From assembly GCA_017506865.1 (NCBI GenBank), contig JAFCMP010000346.1, forward strand, positions 248,001-312,000: a stretch of DNA of 64,000 nt, read 5' to 3'. Made by a program: the position numbers and the translations under genes. This document shows, in pieces, positions 21,687 to 32,400 of this stretch; the first letter of the stretch is position 1; every line of letters begins with the position of its first letter. The notes under the pieces were generated by a model. The model did no database searches and was not told the DNA's origin. It was given only the letters and a program-made list of their open reading frames with translations. The DNA is from Tribonema minus. Its lineage: Eukaryota > Sar > Xanthophyceae > Tribonematales > Tribonemataceae.

Positions 21687-24600
21687 TTACATCATGCGGC
21701 TACCCTGCTGCCCCTGCTGCTGAGGCATGCCCCCCGGGTAGCCCCCCCAGTTGCCCCCCGTTTGCTGGGGGTACTGCTGTTGCTGCGGGGCAAAGCCGCC
21801 CATGCCGGTCGCGTTCGGCGCGCCCATGGTCGCAAACGGGCCTCCGCCGCCCTGTGGCAGCAGCGCAGGAGCGAGGCCTCGTGAGTGCATGCGGGAGTAA
21901 GTGAGTCCTAAGTAAGGTCGGTGCGCCCATGGTCGTTACCGGGCCACCACTGCCCTGCGGCGGCAGCGCCGGAGCGAGGACTCGTGAGTGTATGCATGAG
22001 TGAGTGAGTCATGGGTAAATGTGCGTGTGAGTCACAGTCAGCCTGGAAGCTAGGTAGTGTACACACTCTACTGTGCTTCGGCCCCCGTGTCGTGACGCTG
22101 ATTCCAATGACATCATCATCTGCTGCTGCTGCCGCACCTGCCTGGGCACCCCCCCCTGTGCTGAACAGTGCAAGAATTTTGAAGTGAGAACATCGACGGT
22201 GCAGCTGCATGGGCAAAGCGTCAACGCGATGCAAGCGCTCGCTACAGTCTCCGCCCGCGCCTGCAATCCACCACAAAAGATGCACCGCACTTCTCCCACC
22301 ATCATGCGGTGCTGCCTAGCTTGCGTGAAGGCGCGACCCAACTTCAGCTGTGAGCAACCCGACTTCGACTGTGAGCACATCCTGGCACCAGCCAACTCAA
22401 CCTGAACCCTAACCCTAGCTTTGACGACTGAGCCGCGCCGCCTAATATATTTCACCCTCATTGCAGCCCTCGAACCAGGCCCACTCCCCCCCCCCGTCCC
22501 CCCTACCTTCCTCACCAACATCGTCATCTACCGCTGCTGCGCCTGCACGTGCGCGTCGTCTGCTGTTGAGGAAGGCAACTTCAACCCTAGCCACAACCTC
22601 TCCAGCTGCTGCGCCAGCATGGGCGTTGTCTGCTGCTGCTGCCGAGCGCAACTTCAACCCTAGCTACACCTCTCCCATCCCCCTAGCTCACCGTCATTAT
22701 CGTTTGGTGCTGCTGCGCCTGCTCGCATGAGCATCATCTGCTGCTGAGTGCAACTTCAACCCTAGCTACAACGTCCCACCCCCACGCCTCACCATCATCA
22801 TCATCTGCTGCTGCTGCGCCTGCATGAGCATCATCTGCTGCGCGGCGGCCTGCTGCTGCATCGCCGCGACCCTCTCCGCGGGGCTCTGGAACGCCGCGTC
22901 GATGCTCAGCCGCGGCGCCACCGCCATTGGCCCCGTCCCCTGCGCCACCCCCATCATGCTGATGCCCATGGCGCCCATGCCGCCCTGCTGCGGCGCCGCC
23001 GTCGCGTAGACCATGCCCTACGAGGATAAACAGGGGGGAGGGGAGTTGAGTGCGGCATGCGCGTTGTGAGTGCCGCGTGATTGCGTGTGAGCTTGAGCTT
23101 GAGGTTAGGCCCATCGTGCTGATGCCCATGGCACGCACCACGCCGCCCTGCTGCGGCGCCGCTGTCGTATTCAACGTGCCCTGTGAGGATATCGGGGGGG
23201 TCCGAGAGGCGGGTGTGTGTGGGGGGGGGGAGGGGGCGTATGCAGCACGTCTGAGCGCCTTGTAAAGTGCGTGCTGCATCACGCCGCTGATGGGTTCATG
23301 ATGTGCGATAAGCGCCGTATTGGCGCCCGCACCCGTGTATGCGTACTGGCGCATGGGGACAAAGTGTCAGGTTGAATCACAGAAGCGCTGCATCGGAGGT
23401 CAGCCGCAGCAGCGCCGCCGCCGCATCACGCGTTTCCTCCGCGGAGGGCGCGCTGCAGCTGCGATTCTCCGCAACGCTCCTGCTCCACTCTCTGAACAAC
23501 GCTCATACACCCATACTTCAACGATGAGCTTCCACACTCTAACTTGGGGGCGTCTCTCACCGGCGGAGGCGCGTACCCCCCCATCATCGGCATCATCTGC
23601 TGCTGCGGCAGCGGCTGCTGCTGCTGCTGCGCCGCCGCCGCGCCGCGCGGCATCATGGCCGGCTTCCGGTCCGGCGACGTCGCGCCGCCTGGCGGCGGGC
23701 TGAGCTCGGACAGGGGGCGCTGATCCTGCGTCATAGGGCGGATCGCGGGCTTCTTGGTGCCTGTGATGTCGTCAATATTGATAAACTCCTTGGAGGTGGC
23801 CACCTTCCACAGGTCCTGCGGCGGCTGCTGCTGCTGCTGCTGCTGCTGCGGCTGCTGCTGCTGCTGCGCCTGCTGCGGCAGGGGCTGCTGCGTCTGGTAC
23901 TGCTGCTGCGGCGGCTGCTGCGTCTGGTACTGCTGCTGCGGCGGCTGCTGTGTCTGGAACTGCTGCTGCTGCGGCGGCTGCGTTTGGAACTGCTGCTGCT
24001 GCGGCGGCTGCGTTTGGAACTGCTGCTGCTGCTGCGGCTGGAACTGCTGCTGCTGCGGTTGGAACTGCTGCTGCTGCGGTTGAAACTGCTGCTGCGGCGG
24101 CTGGAACTGCTGCTGCGGCGACGGCGCCATGCCGCCGTCTCCAAATGCGCCGCCGGGGTACCCGCCGCCGTACGCCCCCCCCTGCTGCTGCGGCTGCTGC
24201 TGCTGCTCCCCCTGGTACCCCCCGGCCACCCCCATGCTCGAGAACTGCATGCCGAGCTGCAGCAGCATGGCGGCGTCGTTCGATGCAGAACTTGACTGCG
24301 CAGACGGCGCGCCCGATGGCGCGAACGGGTCGAAGTTGCCCTGCTGCTGCGGAGGCGGCGGCAGATCCGTGTTGAGAATGTCCACCGCCGCCGCCACCGC
24401 CGCCGCCGCTGGCGCCTTGCCCGTGCTCTTCCGCCGCGAGGGACCGGTCCCGGAACTGGAGCGCCGTCCCGCGGAACCGGAACCGTCCGCGCTGCTGTCC
24501 TTGGAGCGGCGGCGCTCGACTGAGCCGTGCTGTCACGGGGTGGATGACGTTGCAAAGGGCGCAGTGGTGACGCACCAGCTTCAACAGTGTGTCTGTAGGC

Positions 24601-27600
24601 CCCGTCGCCTGGTCTTATTTGCTACGTCGTTCTTGTCTTGAGTGTGCGCTTGTGTGTGCGTTACAGCAACCCTAACCCTAACCCTAACCCTAACCCTGAC
24701 CCGCAGGGCGCGCGCTGGCGGTTCGTTACATTGATCAAAGCTTCGACTCTTGACGGTGCAGCTCTCAGCGCCTCTTAATGACATACTGCAAGTAGGTGTG
24801 ATTTTTAATACATCAGTACTTGAAGTTGCAGAAGAAAGCCTCCACATGTCATTCTTTACAAGATGTACGTCGAACACTTCAGATACACACTTCTAGTACA
24901 TAAAGTGCGAACCTTCTCATTTGCCACGTCGTCCTTGCGCAGCCCTACATCATGTCAAGCGCCGCCGCTCGTTGACCCAATGATCAATTGACGGTTCTGA
25001 AGCACACACTTCAAGTACTTGAAGTACTTGTGTTGCAGCTTCTCGTTTGCCATGTCGTACTTTTTATTAATTAGAAGTATTAATTCTCGCTCAGGGCGCG
25101 AAAAAGCCCCGATGAATGGCATCCAACATGAAGCTTGCTGTACGAATCTACATGTCGTGTGACAGTCTGAAAGTGTCTCAACGAAAACCACTCAAACGCC
25201 GCCGCCGCCAAAGGACATCACGCCAGCTCACGAGCACCGTGTCAGTCAGTGTGCACACCATAGAAATGGTGGGCTCAAGCAGCCACACGTGCTCGTGAGT
25301 TGACGTCGTGCAAAAATTGAGGCCTCCGAATCGGGGAATCGAACCCCGGCCGTCTCAGCGACAATGAGAAATCCTACCACTGGACCAATTCGGACCAACA
25401 TGAAAATTGGTAATTTCGCTGCCCCTGTATCACGTCGAAGCGCCGCTTCCACCCAGTGAGACACTTGAAGCACATACTTCACCAGTGAAGTACTTGCGAC
25501 GCACATTCTCGTTCGCCATGTCGCACTTGCGCTGCTCCTGTGTCATGTCGAAGCGCCGCTGCTCGTCCACACAGCGTGCGCTGCGAGACGCGCTTCGTGG
25601 CAAAAACTGAAGCACACACTTCAAGTCCTTTAAGTAAGCGACACACACCTTCTCGTTCGCCATGTCGTACTTGCGCTGCTCCTGAATCATGTCGAGGCGC
25701 CGCTGCTCGTCCACCCAACGGTAAACTGAATCACAACTTTAACAAGTAGTTGAAGCGCGCAACGCATCTTTTCTTTCGCCATCTTTACTTGCGCTGCTCT
25801 GTATCATGTCGAAGCGCCACTGCTCATTGACCCAATGATGACCTGCACGTTCAAGCACAAACTTCAACTACCTGAAGAGAGCAACGCACACCTTCTCGAT
25901 CGCCATATCGTACTTGCGCTGCTCCTGGGTCATGCCAAAGCGCCGCTGCTCGTCCACGCGCAGCGTGCGCTCGGAATCGCGCTTGGCGGTCAAAAACTGC
26001 AGCACGCACTTCAAGTGCACACTTCAAGTATTTGAAGTGAGTGACGCACCTCCCCGTTCGACATGTCGTACTTGCGCTGCTCCTGGATCATGTTGAAGCG
26101 CCGCTGCTCATCCACCCAAAGATAAAACTGCGCAGTTGAAGCACGCACTTCTAGTACTTGAAGTACTTGCCACACGCACCTTCTCGTTCGCCATATCGTA
26201 CTTGCGCTGCTCCTGTATCATGTCGAAGCGCCGCTGCTCGTCCACGCGCAGCGTGCGCTCGGAGTCGCGCTTGGCAGCGGCGAGCTGCGCCGCGAGGCCG
26301 GGATCGACGCGCGGCCAGCGGCTGAACGGGCGCGCATCGATCGTGAGCTCGTAGTTGCCCTCGCCCATGATGTCGCAGCGGCACACGTGGTTGCCCATCG
26401 GCCAGCCGTGGCTCCAGTCAAAGTTCGCCACCTGCGCGACCGAGTTGGCATGGCGCGAAGGGAGGTGTTGAAGTTTACCGCTCTGGGGAAAGTGCTCGCG
26501 CAAACACCTGGAGCACGGAGCCTTGTGTACAAGGCATGCAGAACTGCCCTATCTTCCACACACAGTGCAGAACATGACACACACACACACACACACACAC
26601 AGCCTTCTTGTTTCGTTTTCTGTCACGCGCCTTCTAGGCCTCTAACACCTGCTCACCGCCATCATACAACGCTCTTGTTGCCTCATCAAAGGCACAGTTG
26701 AGCAACGCTTCCGACTTTTTGCAAAAAAAAAAAGCGCACCTTCTGGACTCGAACACCTGCTCGCCGTTGACGTAGAGCTTGACCGCTGAGCACTCCACAA
26801 ATGTTGATTTATTTCCGCCTGCTCACCGTCGTCATACAACGCTCTTGGCCTTTTCTCAGGGCAGAGTGTGTTGCAATGTTGCCACTGTATTGGAGAAAAA
26901 AAAAAGCAGCGCGCGCACCTTCTGGGACTCGAACACCTGCTCGCCGTTGACGTAGAGCTTCTTCTTGCCGCTCAGCGTGGAGTGCTCCAGCACGACCTCG
27001 TGCTCGTCGCCCTCCTCGCCGAAGCTGAAGCGCCAGCAGATGCGCTTCTTGCTCGACTCCACCGTCTTGCCAATGTTGGCGACCTCCTTGTAGATCTGGA
27101 ACGGCTGGCCGGGGCCCACCTGCGCACGCCGGGGAGAGGGGGGTAGGCAAGGGTATATTTGGCAGGGGGTATGTTGGGTACAGGTCAGCACCGGTCGGCG
27201 CCTTAGCGTGCGTATGCGTGTGATAGCTCAATGTTGGCGACCTCACAGTAGCTCTGGAACGGCTGGCCGGGGCCAACCTGTGCACGCCGGGTGGGGGTGG
27301 GGGGGATAGGTAAGGGTAATATTTGGCAGGGCATGTAGTGTATAGGCCAGATAGGGTTTGGCACCGGTTCCTTTTGTAGATCTGGAACGGCTGGCCCAGG
27401 CCGACCTGCACAGGGGGGTAGGTAAGGGTATAGTCGGCAAGGGTATGTATGTAGAATATAAGTCAGATGGGGGGTATAGCAATGGTTGTTGGCGCCCTTT
27501 GTTTGCATATACTGTATGTATGATCAACCGCAGCAGCAACACGTTTAGGCCAGCGCGTACTGACGGCCTCTGGGTAGCCTCATTCGTCGCAGCTCTCTTG

Positions 27601-28929
27601 ACCAACGGCTCGAGTGGCAAGAACCGGCCCAGAGCTTAAAAATTCATCGCCGTCTGTCGTCACATGCACTGGCCGATAATGAACCGCACGTTGCGGTTCA
27701 CAAGAAAAAGTGTCGGCGGCTGGGAGCATGGCCCCTCAGCTCATGCTTCACGGCATGAGCGGTGGTGGACAATGTGCGCCGAGGTTGAACCGTGGCACAT
27801 CACAGTTGCTGCCATAACACATAGTGTACAGACCTGCCACATGTCGGAAAGCGTAAGCAGGTGCTCGGCTGTGGTTGACGTTGCACAACACGCGCTGCCA
27901 ACGCACTTTCTCATACTTCGAAGTACATGATGCCGATCCCGCATGACACTGCCCGGCATTCACAAGCTGAGTGTTAGGTATGACTTCAGTGTGTGAATGT
28001 CAGCAAGCAAGATTGTTCTCTGCTCCTCTTGACTTCAAGTTGATGTAAGCCTGATTCATCGAAGGGGCTGGACCAGCATGCCGTGCGCGAATGGTCAACC
28101 GCAACAAGTAGGGTTAGGGTTGGGATAGCGGCTGGGATCAGCACGCACACAACGAGCGCCTCGAAAGCAGCCGCACTTCAGCAGCTCGATGGTCACGTTG
28201 AATTTGATGTGTGTGTGATATCCTAGAAGACAAAGAAGTGTGGCTACGACATTGCTACGAGACGTCAGTAACCAGGACATCGCCATCAACACACTGTGCC
28301 GATTTTTTGACCTGGGCCAGTAACTCAGCACGGCAGGTGGTCAACAAAGAAACGCATCTGGCGTCAAGAGCTGCGCTGCCACTGCTGTATGTGCCACACC
28401 AGAGCGCCTTGCGAAACACTTTGTGCTAATGCACAGAATGTTTCTAGTACTTGAGCGTAACGATGTCGCCGAGTCATGTGCGGAAAAGTGTGTTCGGCCC
28501 TGGCTCCTGCAACCTTGCCGACATGAGTTGGCACGCATTTGCAGGCAGCCACTCTGACTTCTGCCACCTTACGAGCACCTTACGAGCCTGGTGCTCAAAT
28601 CCACTCCTGGGATCATCGTAGATGCGCTGTAAGTAGCTAGCAGCGCCGACTGATGCAGACAGGTGAAAGTGTCACAATGTGTGTGACTGCTTGCAGGAGA
28701 TCAGAACGACATTCGCAGCAATCTGCATTTGCCTCAGAGCGAGAAACGCAAGATGCCGGCACACCCCGAGGGTGAGAACAAGCTCATCCGATGCACTGAA
28801 TGTCTTCATGATTCCCGCTTGAGAGCTTGCCTGGGGTTGCGGGCCGCCGCGACGCATGCCTCCTCCTCGTGCGCCACTGCTGCTGCCATTCCAGTCTTCC
28901 CTATCGCCATTAGCATACCCCCCGTACAT
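21687..28929 (-). CDS. FAIM-like domain protein with charged linker and Gln/Pro/Met-rich tail
   Basis: Six exons, all joining in phase 0: 28765-28929, 26919-27119, 26180-26431, 23561-24529, 22793-23017 and 21687-21851; 658 aa. Residues about 1-55 are a Gly/Ser-rich start (MYGGYANGDREDWNG). About 56-165 resembles the beta-sandwich of Fas apoptotic inhibitory molecule 1: RICWRFSFGEEGDEHEVVLE, LSGKKKLYVNGEQVFES, NYELTIDARPFSRW. A charged, probably helical segment follows (DEQRRFDMIQEQRKYDMANE), then an RRRS/RRKS Ser-rich linker, DILNTDLPPPP, NFDPFAPSG, and a long Gln-rich low-complexity region to the end. The DPF and Gln-rich tail recall endocytic adaptor tails, but I cannot assign a function. 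It is divergent from the BAR-RhoGAP gene. Introns carry exon-edge arrays, a tRNA-Asp and a retrotransposon fragment. Confidence 0.7.
21900..21995 (-). repeat. Copy of the acceptor and start of the last exon of the FAIM-like gene
   Basis: About 75 bp at 21920-21995 matches 21810-21895 (GCGCCCATGGTCG...GGGCC.CC...CCTG.GGC.GCAGCGC.GGAGCGAGG.CTCGTGAGTG). It includes the splice acceptor and the intron part before it. Lies upstream in the transcript, as the acceptor-type rule predicts. Confidence 0.8.
22520..22760 (-). repeat. Tandem decayed copies of the 3' edge of exon 5 of the FAIM-like gene
   Basis: The blocks TGCGCCTGC.TG.GC.TCATCTGCTG followed by CAACTTCAACCCTAGC recur near 22540, 22630 and 22725. 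They echo the real exon end (CTGCGCCTGCATGAGCATC at about 22815) and the intron start. Spacing is about 90-100 bp. Confidence 0.6.
23060..23200 (-). repeat. Copy of the acceptor and start of exon 5 of the FAIM-like gene
   Basis: The segment 23105-23190 matches 22945-23030: CATGCTGATGCCCATGG, CCGCCCTGCTGCGGCGCCGC and the CGAGGATA intron part. The copy carries an inserted ACC-rich stretch and a damaged acceptor. Confidence 0.8.
24669..24702. repeat. Interstitial telomere-type repeat inside an intron
   Basis: Five consecutive CCCTAA-type units followed by CCCTGACCC, in intron 3 of the FAIM-like gene. Since unique sequence continues on both sides, this is not a chromosome end. Confidence 0.9.
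25061..25218 (-). mobile_element. 5'-truncated 3' end of the RLE-type non-LTR retrotransposon
   Basis: The 158-bp segment matches the 3' ends of the large elements at 50371 and 55086: AT-rich tail (TTTTTATTAATT), the hairpin block TTCTCGCTCAGGGCGCGAAA, the ATCTACATGTCGT.TGACAG stretch and the CCACTCAAACGCCGCCGCC end of the coding region. It is more diverged than the large copies, so older. It interrupts a copy of the exon edge encoding YDMANEK, hence that array existed before the insertion. Confidence 0.85.
25325..25394 (-). tRNA. trnD-GUC: tRNA-Asp (GUC)
   Basis: Cloverleaf read on the minus strand: acceptor stem TCCGAAT/ATTCGGA pairs fully, D-arm GTCC-AGTGGTA-GGAT, anticodon arm TCTCA-TTGTCGC-TGAGA with anticodon GTC, four-base variable loop, and T-arm CGGGG-TTCGATT-CCCCG. 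The discriminator base (25324) is G, as expected for tRNA-Asp. There is no intron and no encoded CCA. A TTTTT run at 25312-25316 on the transcribed strand is a likely Pol III terminator. The gene lies inside intron 3 of the FAIM-like gene, on the same strand. A short inverted repeat (CTCACGAGCAC) lies just beyond at 25227-25237 and 25289-25299. Confidence 0.93.
26576..26602. repeat. (CA)n microsatellite
   Basis: About 12 consecutive CA units in intron 2 of the FAIM-like gene. Confidence 0.95.
26640..26850 (-). repeat. Copies of the 3' edge of exon 2 of the FAIM-like gene
   Basis: The true edge (LYVNGEQVFESQK, exon end at 26919) recurs at about 26740-26790 (CACCTTCTGGACTCGAACACCTGCTCGCC). Eroded forms lie near 26641-26675 and 26815-26850, which share CACC...CATCATACAACGCTCTTG-type text with each other. 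Copies run downstream in the transcript. Confidence 0.7.
27230..27420 (-). repeat. Two upstream copies of the acceptor and 5' start of exon 2 of the FAIM-like gene
   Basis: The true exon start is at 27119 (VGPGQPFQIYKEV). Copies of GATCTGGAACGGCTGGCC..GGCC.ACCTG with the following intron part (GGTAAGGGTATA...GGCAGGG) lie near 27245-27345 and 27375-27460, spaced about 130 bp. Confidence 0.85.
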
Positions 28930-29492
28930 GGCTAGCTCCCCTGTAAGCTGCCTCTCTGCAGCGCGCAAAAAGAGTCGTGACGATAGGCGACACACAGGCA
29001 GTACTCAGGTCAGGACCAGAAGACGTCGCCGTTGTGAAGCATAATCTCAAAAGCTGCCCACACTCAAGAGCCGCTGCATGATCCAGCTGCAGCACCGATG
29101 CCGTGTGTTGTCGACTTCAGAAGAAGTCGGTGGGACATACAGGTCAGTTTGCGGATTATTTGCGTCTCTTGCCTGTGGCGACAGCAGCAGCTGCCCGTGG
29201 CGTGTGTGTCTCGGGCACTCCCCAGCTCTGCTGGCGCGCTGCTGGCACTGCACCCCTATCCGAACTGTGGTTTCTGCCAATTGCCACTTCACGAGGTCGC
29301 TGAAACAGCTTTTTTATCTGCCGTTCCGCTTTGGCACTCCGCGATCGCTGACAGAGGCAAAAACCCGCAGCGCGTGCGTGATAGGGAAGACAGAGACGCA
29401 ACCAAATCACCAGGCTGCACGCTGCATGGCCTCTGAAGCAGGTGTATCACAACCCCCAACGTTTTCTTATTGAAGACTCAACACAAAACACG
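28930..29492. promoter_or_regulatory. Divergent intergenic region between FAIM-like and BAR-RhoGAP genes
   Basis: 563 bp between the two start codons. Both promoters should lie here. No clear core element or coding region seen. Confidence 0.4.
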
Positions 29493-32400
29493 ATGCTGAA
29501 GCGCAGGAGTTCCGCCAACACGCCTGCGCCAGGCACGATCTCACATGTTCACAACTCTGGATCGGCGCCCGCCAGCATCTTGGAGCAGAGTCCGAACTCG
29601 CTGCTGTCGGCTGAGTACAACTCTAGAGAAGGCGACAAGGCAGCACACACCATCATGGGCTCCCCCCAATCGCCAGGAGCCACAGCAGCACATGGGCGCA
29701 AATTCAAGGACTGGAAGCGGAGGGTGGGGGAGACGGCATTGCAGAAAATCGGTGGGTAACACTTTGGAGGCTTGATAATTCAGCTTGTGTGAGAAGTTGA
29801 AGTAGCAAGTGTTCTGGTTACATGTGCTTTCTGGGTATATTATACTTCCTTGTTTCCAGCGAGGTCGGGGGTGTGGGGTGATCGCAACGGGCCGCCGTGA
29901 CCCATGCGGACATGGGAACCAGTGTCTTCGAGGTCGCACCGTGGAGCAGCGCTGCCAAGGCTGCACCCCGGACACGCATGTGCTTCGCACAAGAGGCGGG
30001 CACTACCACCTCTGCCGAACCGATGCGGGTGCTCTGAAGCTCCAGTGTTGAACTCCTGTTTCAAGCGTTCCGCTTAGAGCCTTCGCGACATCGCACCCCA
30101 TTTCGTCAGCCGTTCATTGTAAACGAGCCGTGTGCAGTGAGAGCCCCCGGGTCTCATGGCAGAAGAGCGCGCCTGCGCTCCCGTGCACAGACACTTGCCA
30201 CACGTGGCGTCTGTAGGGTGCGCGCCTGATGCTGCGCGTGGACGAGGCCTTTTGAACTGTGGCGATCCTCGATCAGTAGCAGCAGATGGTGGTCAGCGTA
30301 CGATAAAGGAAACGACGCCCCCGCACCATCCTGCATGCACTACGCATTGAAGTGTCAACATGACATACTTGAAGTACTAGTAACTGCTCCTTCCGAAGTC
30401 TGTATATAGACTCCGAAGCGACTGCAGGCACACGCAAATGCGCGTGCCCCCGGCACCGCGTGGCACAACGAAGGCCCCCATACCACGCGTTGCAATGCCC
30501 GTGCTCGCACCTTCCCCCGTCCACCGCGCTTCAGCAGGTGAACGAGTCTCGATCCCGAGTCCAACTCGTGTCAACGGCGCCTGCCAATGCGCACGTGTCG
30601 CACACGCCTACTCACGATGACACCCGCGAAGGCGCGTCTCACGGCTGGCGGCAATGGAATGGGTTTCGGCGCTTCCGCAGTCCCTGAAAGTTCACGATTG
30701 CTCGCTTATCGAGCGCTTTCACTCCGGTGCGGTGGGCATGGCAATTCACTGAGCGTTGTTGAGACATGGGAAGAAGGGGGGGGGGGGGGGGCAGGGGGGG
30801 CGTTGGTGATGGGAATGCAGGGCGTACTAGTGAGGCATTGCTCAGGCGGCTCAGCCCCTTGCGCCGTCAGCTGTGCATTGCATTTGCGCGCAGGGCTGGT
30901 CGTCTGAGTCCAACGTAGGGCAGAACACGTAGGGAAGAACACATGAAGTTTTCGCTATGAAGTTTATGCTGGCACACAGCAAGGCCAGCGGAACCCCTTC
31001 TGCTCTGTGGGGGGTACCAGAATCTTCCAGAAACTGCCCTCCCTGAACCGACTGAGAGTAAGGCGCTTAGTCCCTGACCCTTGCTCTGAAGCTGTCGCCA
31101 GCCTCACTGTCACCCCAACCCCTGGACTTCTACGCCTCAGCCCCCCCCCCATTCCGGGCGGCGTTGACGTAACCACAATCCGGGTTCGACAACGCATACT
31201 TGGCGTGACCTCAATCCAATTCCTCCGTTGCGCAGATTGGCTCATCGCTATGCAGTAGCGGTTCGCGGCTTGGCATGAATGATATGCTTACACCCCCCTC
31301 CCCCCTGCCCCCCCCCCCCCGCCCCCCCTCCCGGCCAAAATGCGTCATCTTCCCCCGCAGGCCTCACCAACCCCAGCAACGACGAGAACTCGGGCAACAT
31401 CGACGCGCCGCTGGCCGAGTTTGCGCGCCTGCGCGACGATCTGAGCCTCATGCAGAGCCAGATCGCGGCGTACGTGGGCGCGACGGAGGCGGAGTTCGTC
31501 GCGGCGCGCCAGCTGACGTTCCTGCACGCGCCGCGCGCGGGCGACGCCGCCAAGCACGTCAAGGCCGCGCTGTGCACGAGCTGCGTGCACGACGCCGTCA
31601 TTCGAGGGGTGCGTTTTGCCATCTACTTCAAGCACTTGAAGTAGATTTGTACACGTTCCTGCACGAGCCGCGCGCGGGCGACGCAGCGAAGCACGTCAAG
31701 GCCGCGCTGTGCACGAGCTGCGTGCACGACGCTGTGATTCGAGGGGTGCGTTTGGTGATATATATTGGTATAATGCAGTACTTGTCTGTATTCCTCATGA
31801 ACCTAGGAGTACGTATTTATAGTGGCGACGCCGCCAAGCACGTCAAGGCCGCGCTGTGCTCGTGCTGCGTGCACGATGCCGTCATCCGAGGGGGGCGTCA
31901 TTCTATCATCTGTATTACTTCAAGGTGGTGTGCATACTTGAAGTAATTTGTGCGGGTGACGCCGCCAAGCACGTCAAGGAGGCTGCGCTGTGCACGAGCT
32001 GCGCACACGACGCCGTCATCCGAGGGGTGCGTTTTGCCTATATTGTATACTTGAAGTATACTTCAAAGAAGTATGTGTAGTTGAAGCCACCGAGCACGGC
32101 AAGGCCGTGCTGTGCACCAGCTGCGTGCACGATGCCGTCATTCGAAGGGTGCGTTTTGCCATAAACTTCAAGTATATTTGGAGTAGATTTGTACACGTTC
32201 TTGCACGCGCCGCGCGCGGGCGACGCCGCCAGGCACGTCAAGGTCGCGCTGTGCACGAGCTGCGTGCACGACGCTGTGAGTCGAGGGGCGCGTTTGGCTT
32301 TATATACTTAGACCTGTATACTTGAAGTATATGTATAGTCAGGGGGTTAGGGTCAGGCGACGCCGCCAAGCACATCAAGGCCGCGCTGTGCACGAGCTGC

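Larger units (their letters stand above)
24905..26160 (-). repeat. Array of copies of the 3' end of exon 3 (DEQRRFDMIQEQRKYDMANEK) with donor
   Basis: The true exon end and donor are at 26180. The edge recurs with its donor near 26050, 25890, 25765, 25649 and 25504, with eroded copies near 25030 and 24920. Spacing is about 115-160 bp. Each copy encodes most of DEQRRFDM.QEQRKYDMANE and ends in a GTG(C/A)G-type donor. Just beyond each donor lies a palindrome-like ACTTCAAG/CTTGAAGT motif. Confidence 0.85.

Noticed and set aside
23754-24641. Cys- and Ala-rich open frames opposite or beside the Gln-rich exon
   Set aside because: They are alternative readings of the CAG/CTG repeat encoding polyGln in the FAIM-like gene.
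24660-24705. Chromosome end at the CCCTAA repeats
   Set aside because: Only about five units, with coding sequence of one gene continuing on both sides.
25430-25714. Frame containing two DEQRR...MANE copies as a coding repeat protein
   Set aside because: The two copies happen to be in frame, but each ends in a splice donor and neighbouring copies are separated by stops, so they are read as intronic edge copies.
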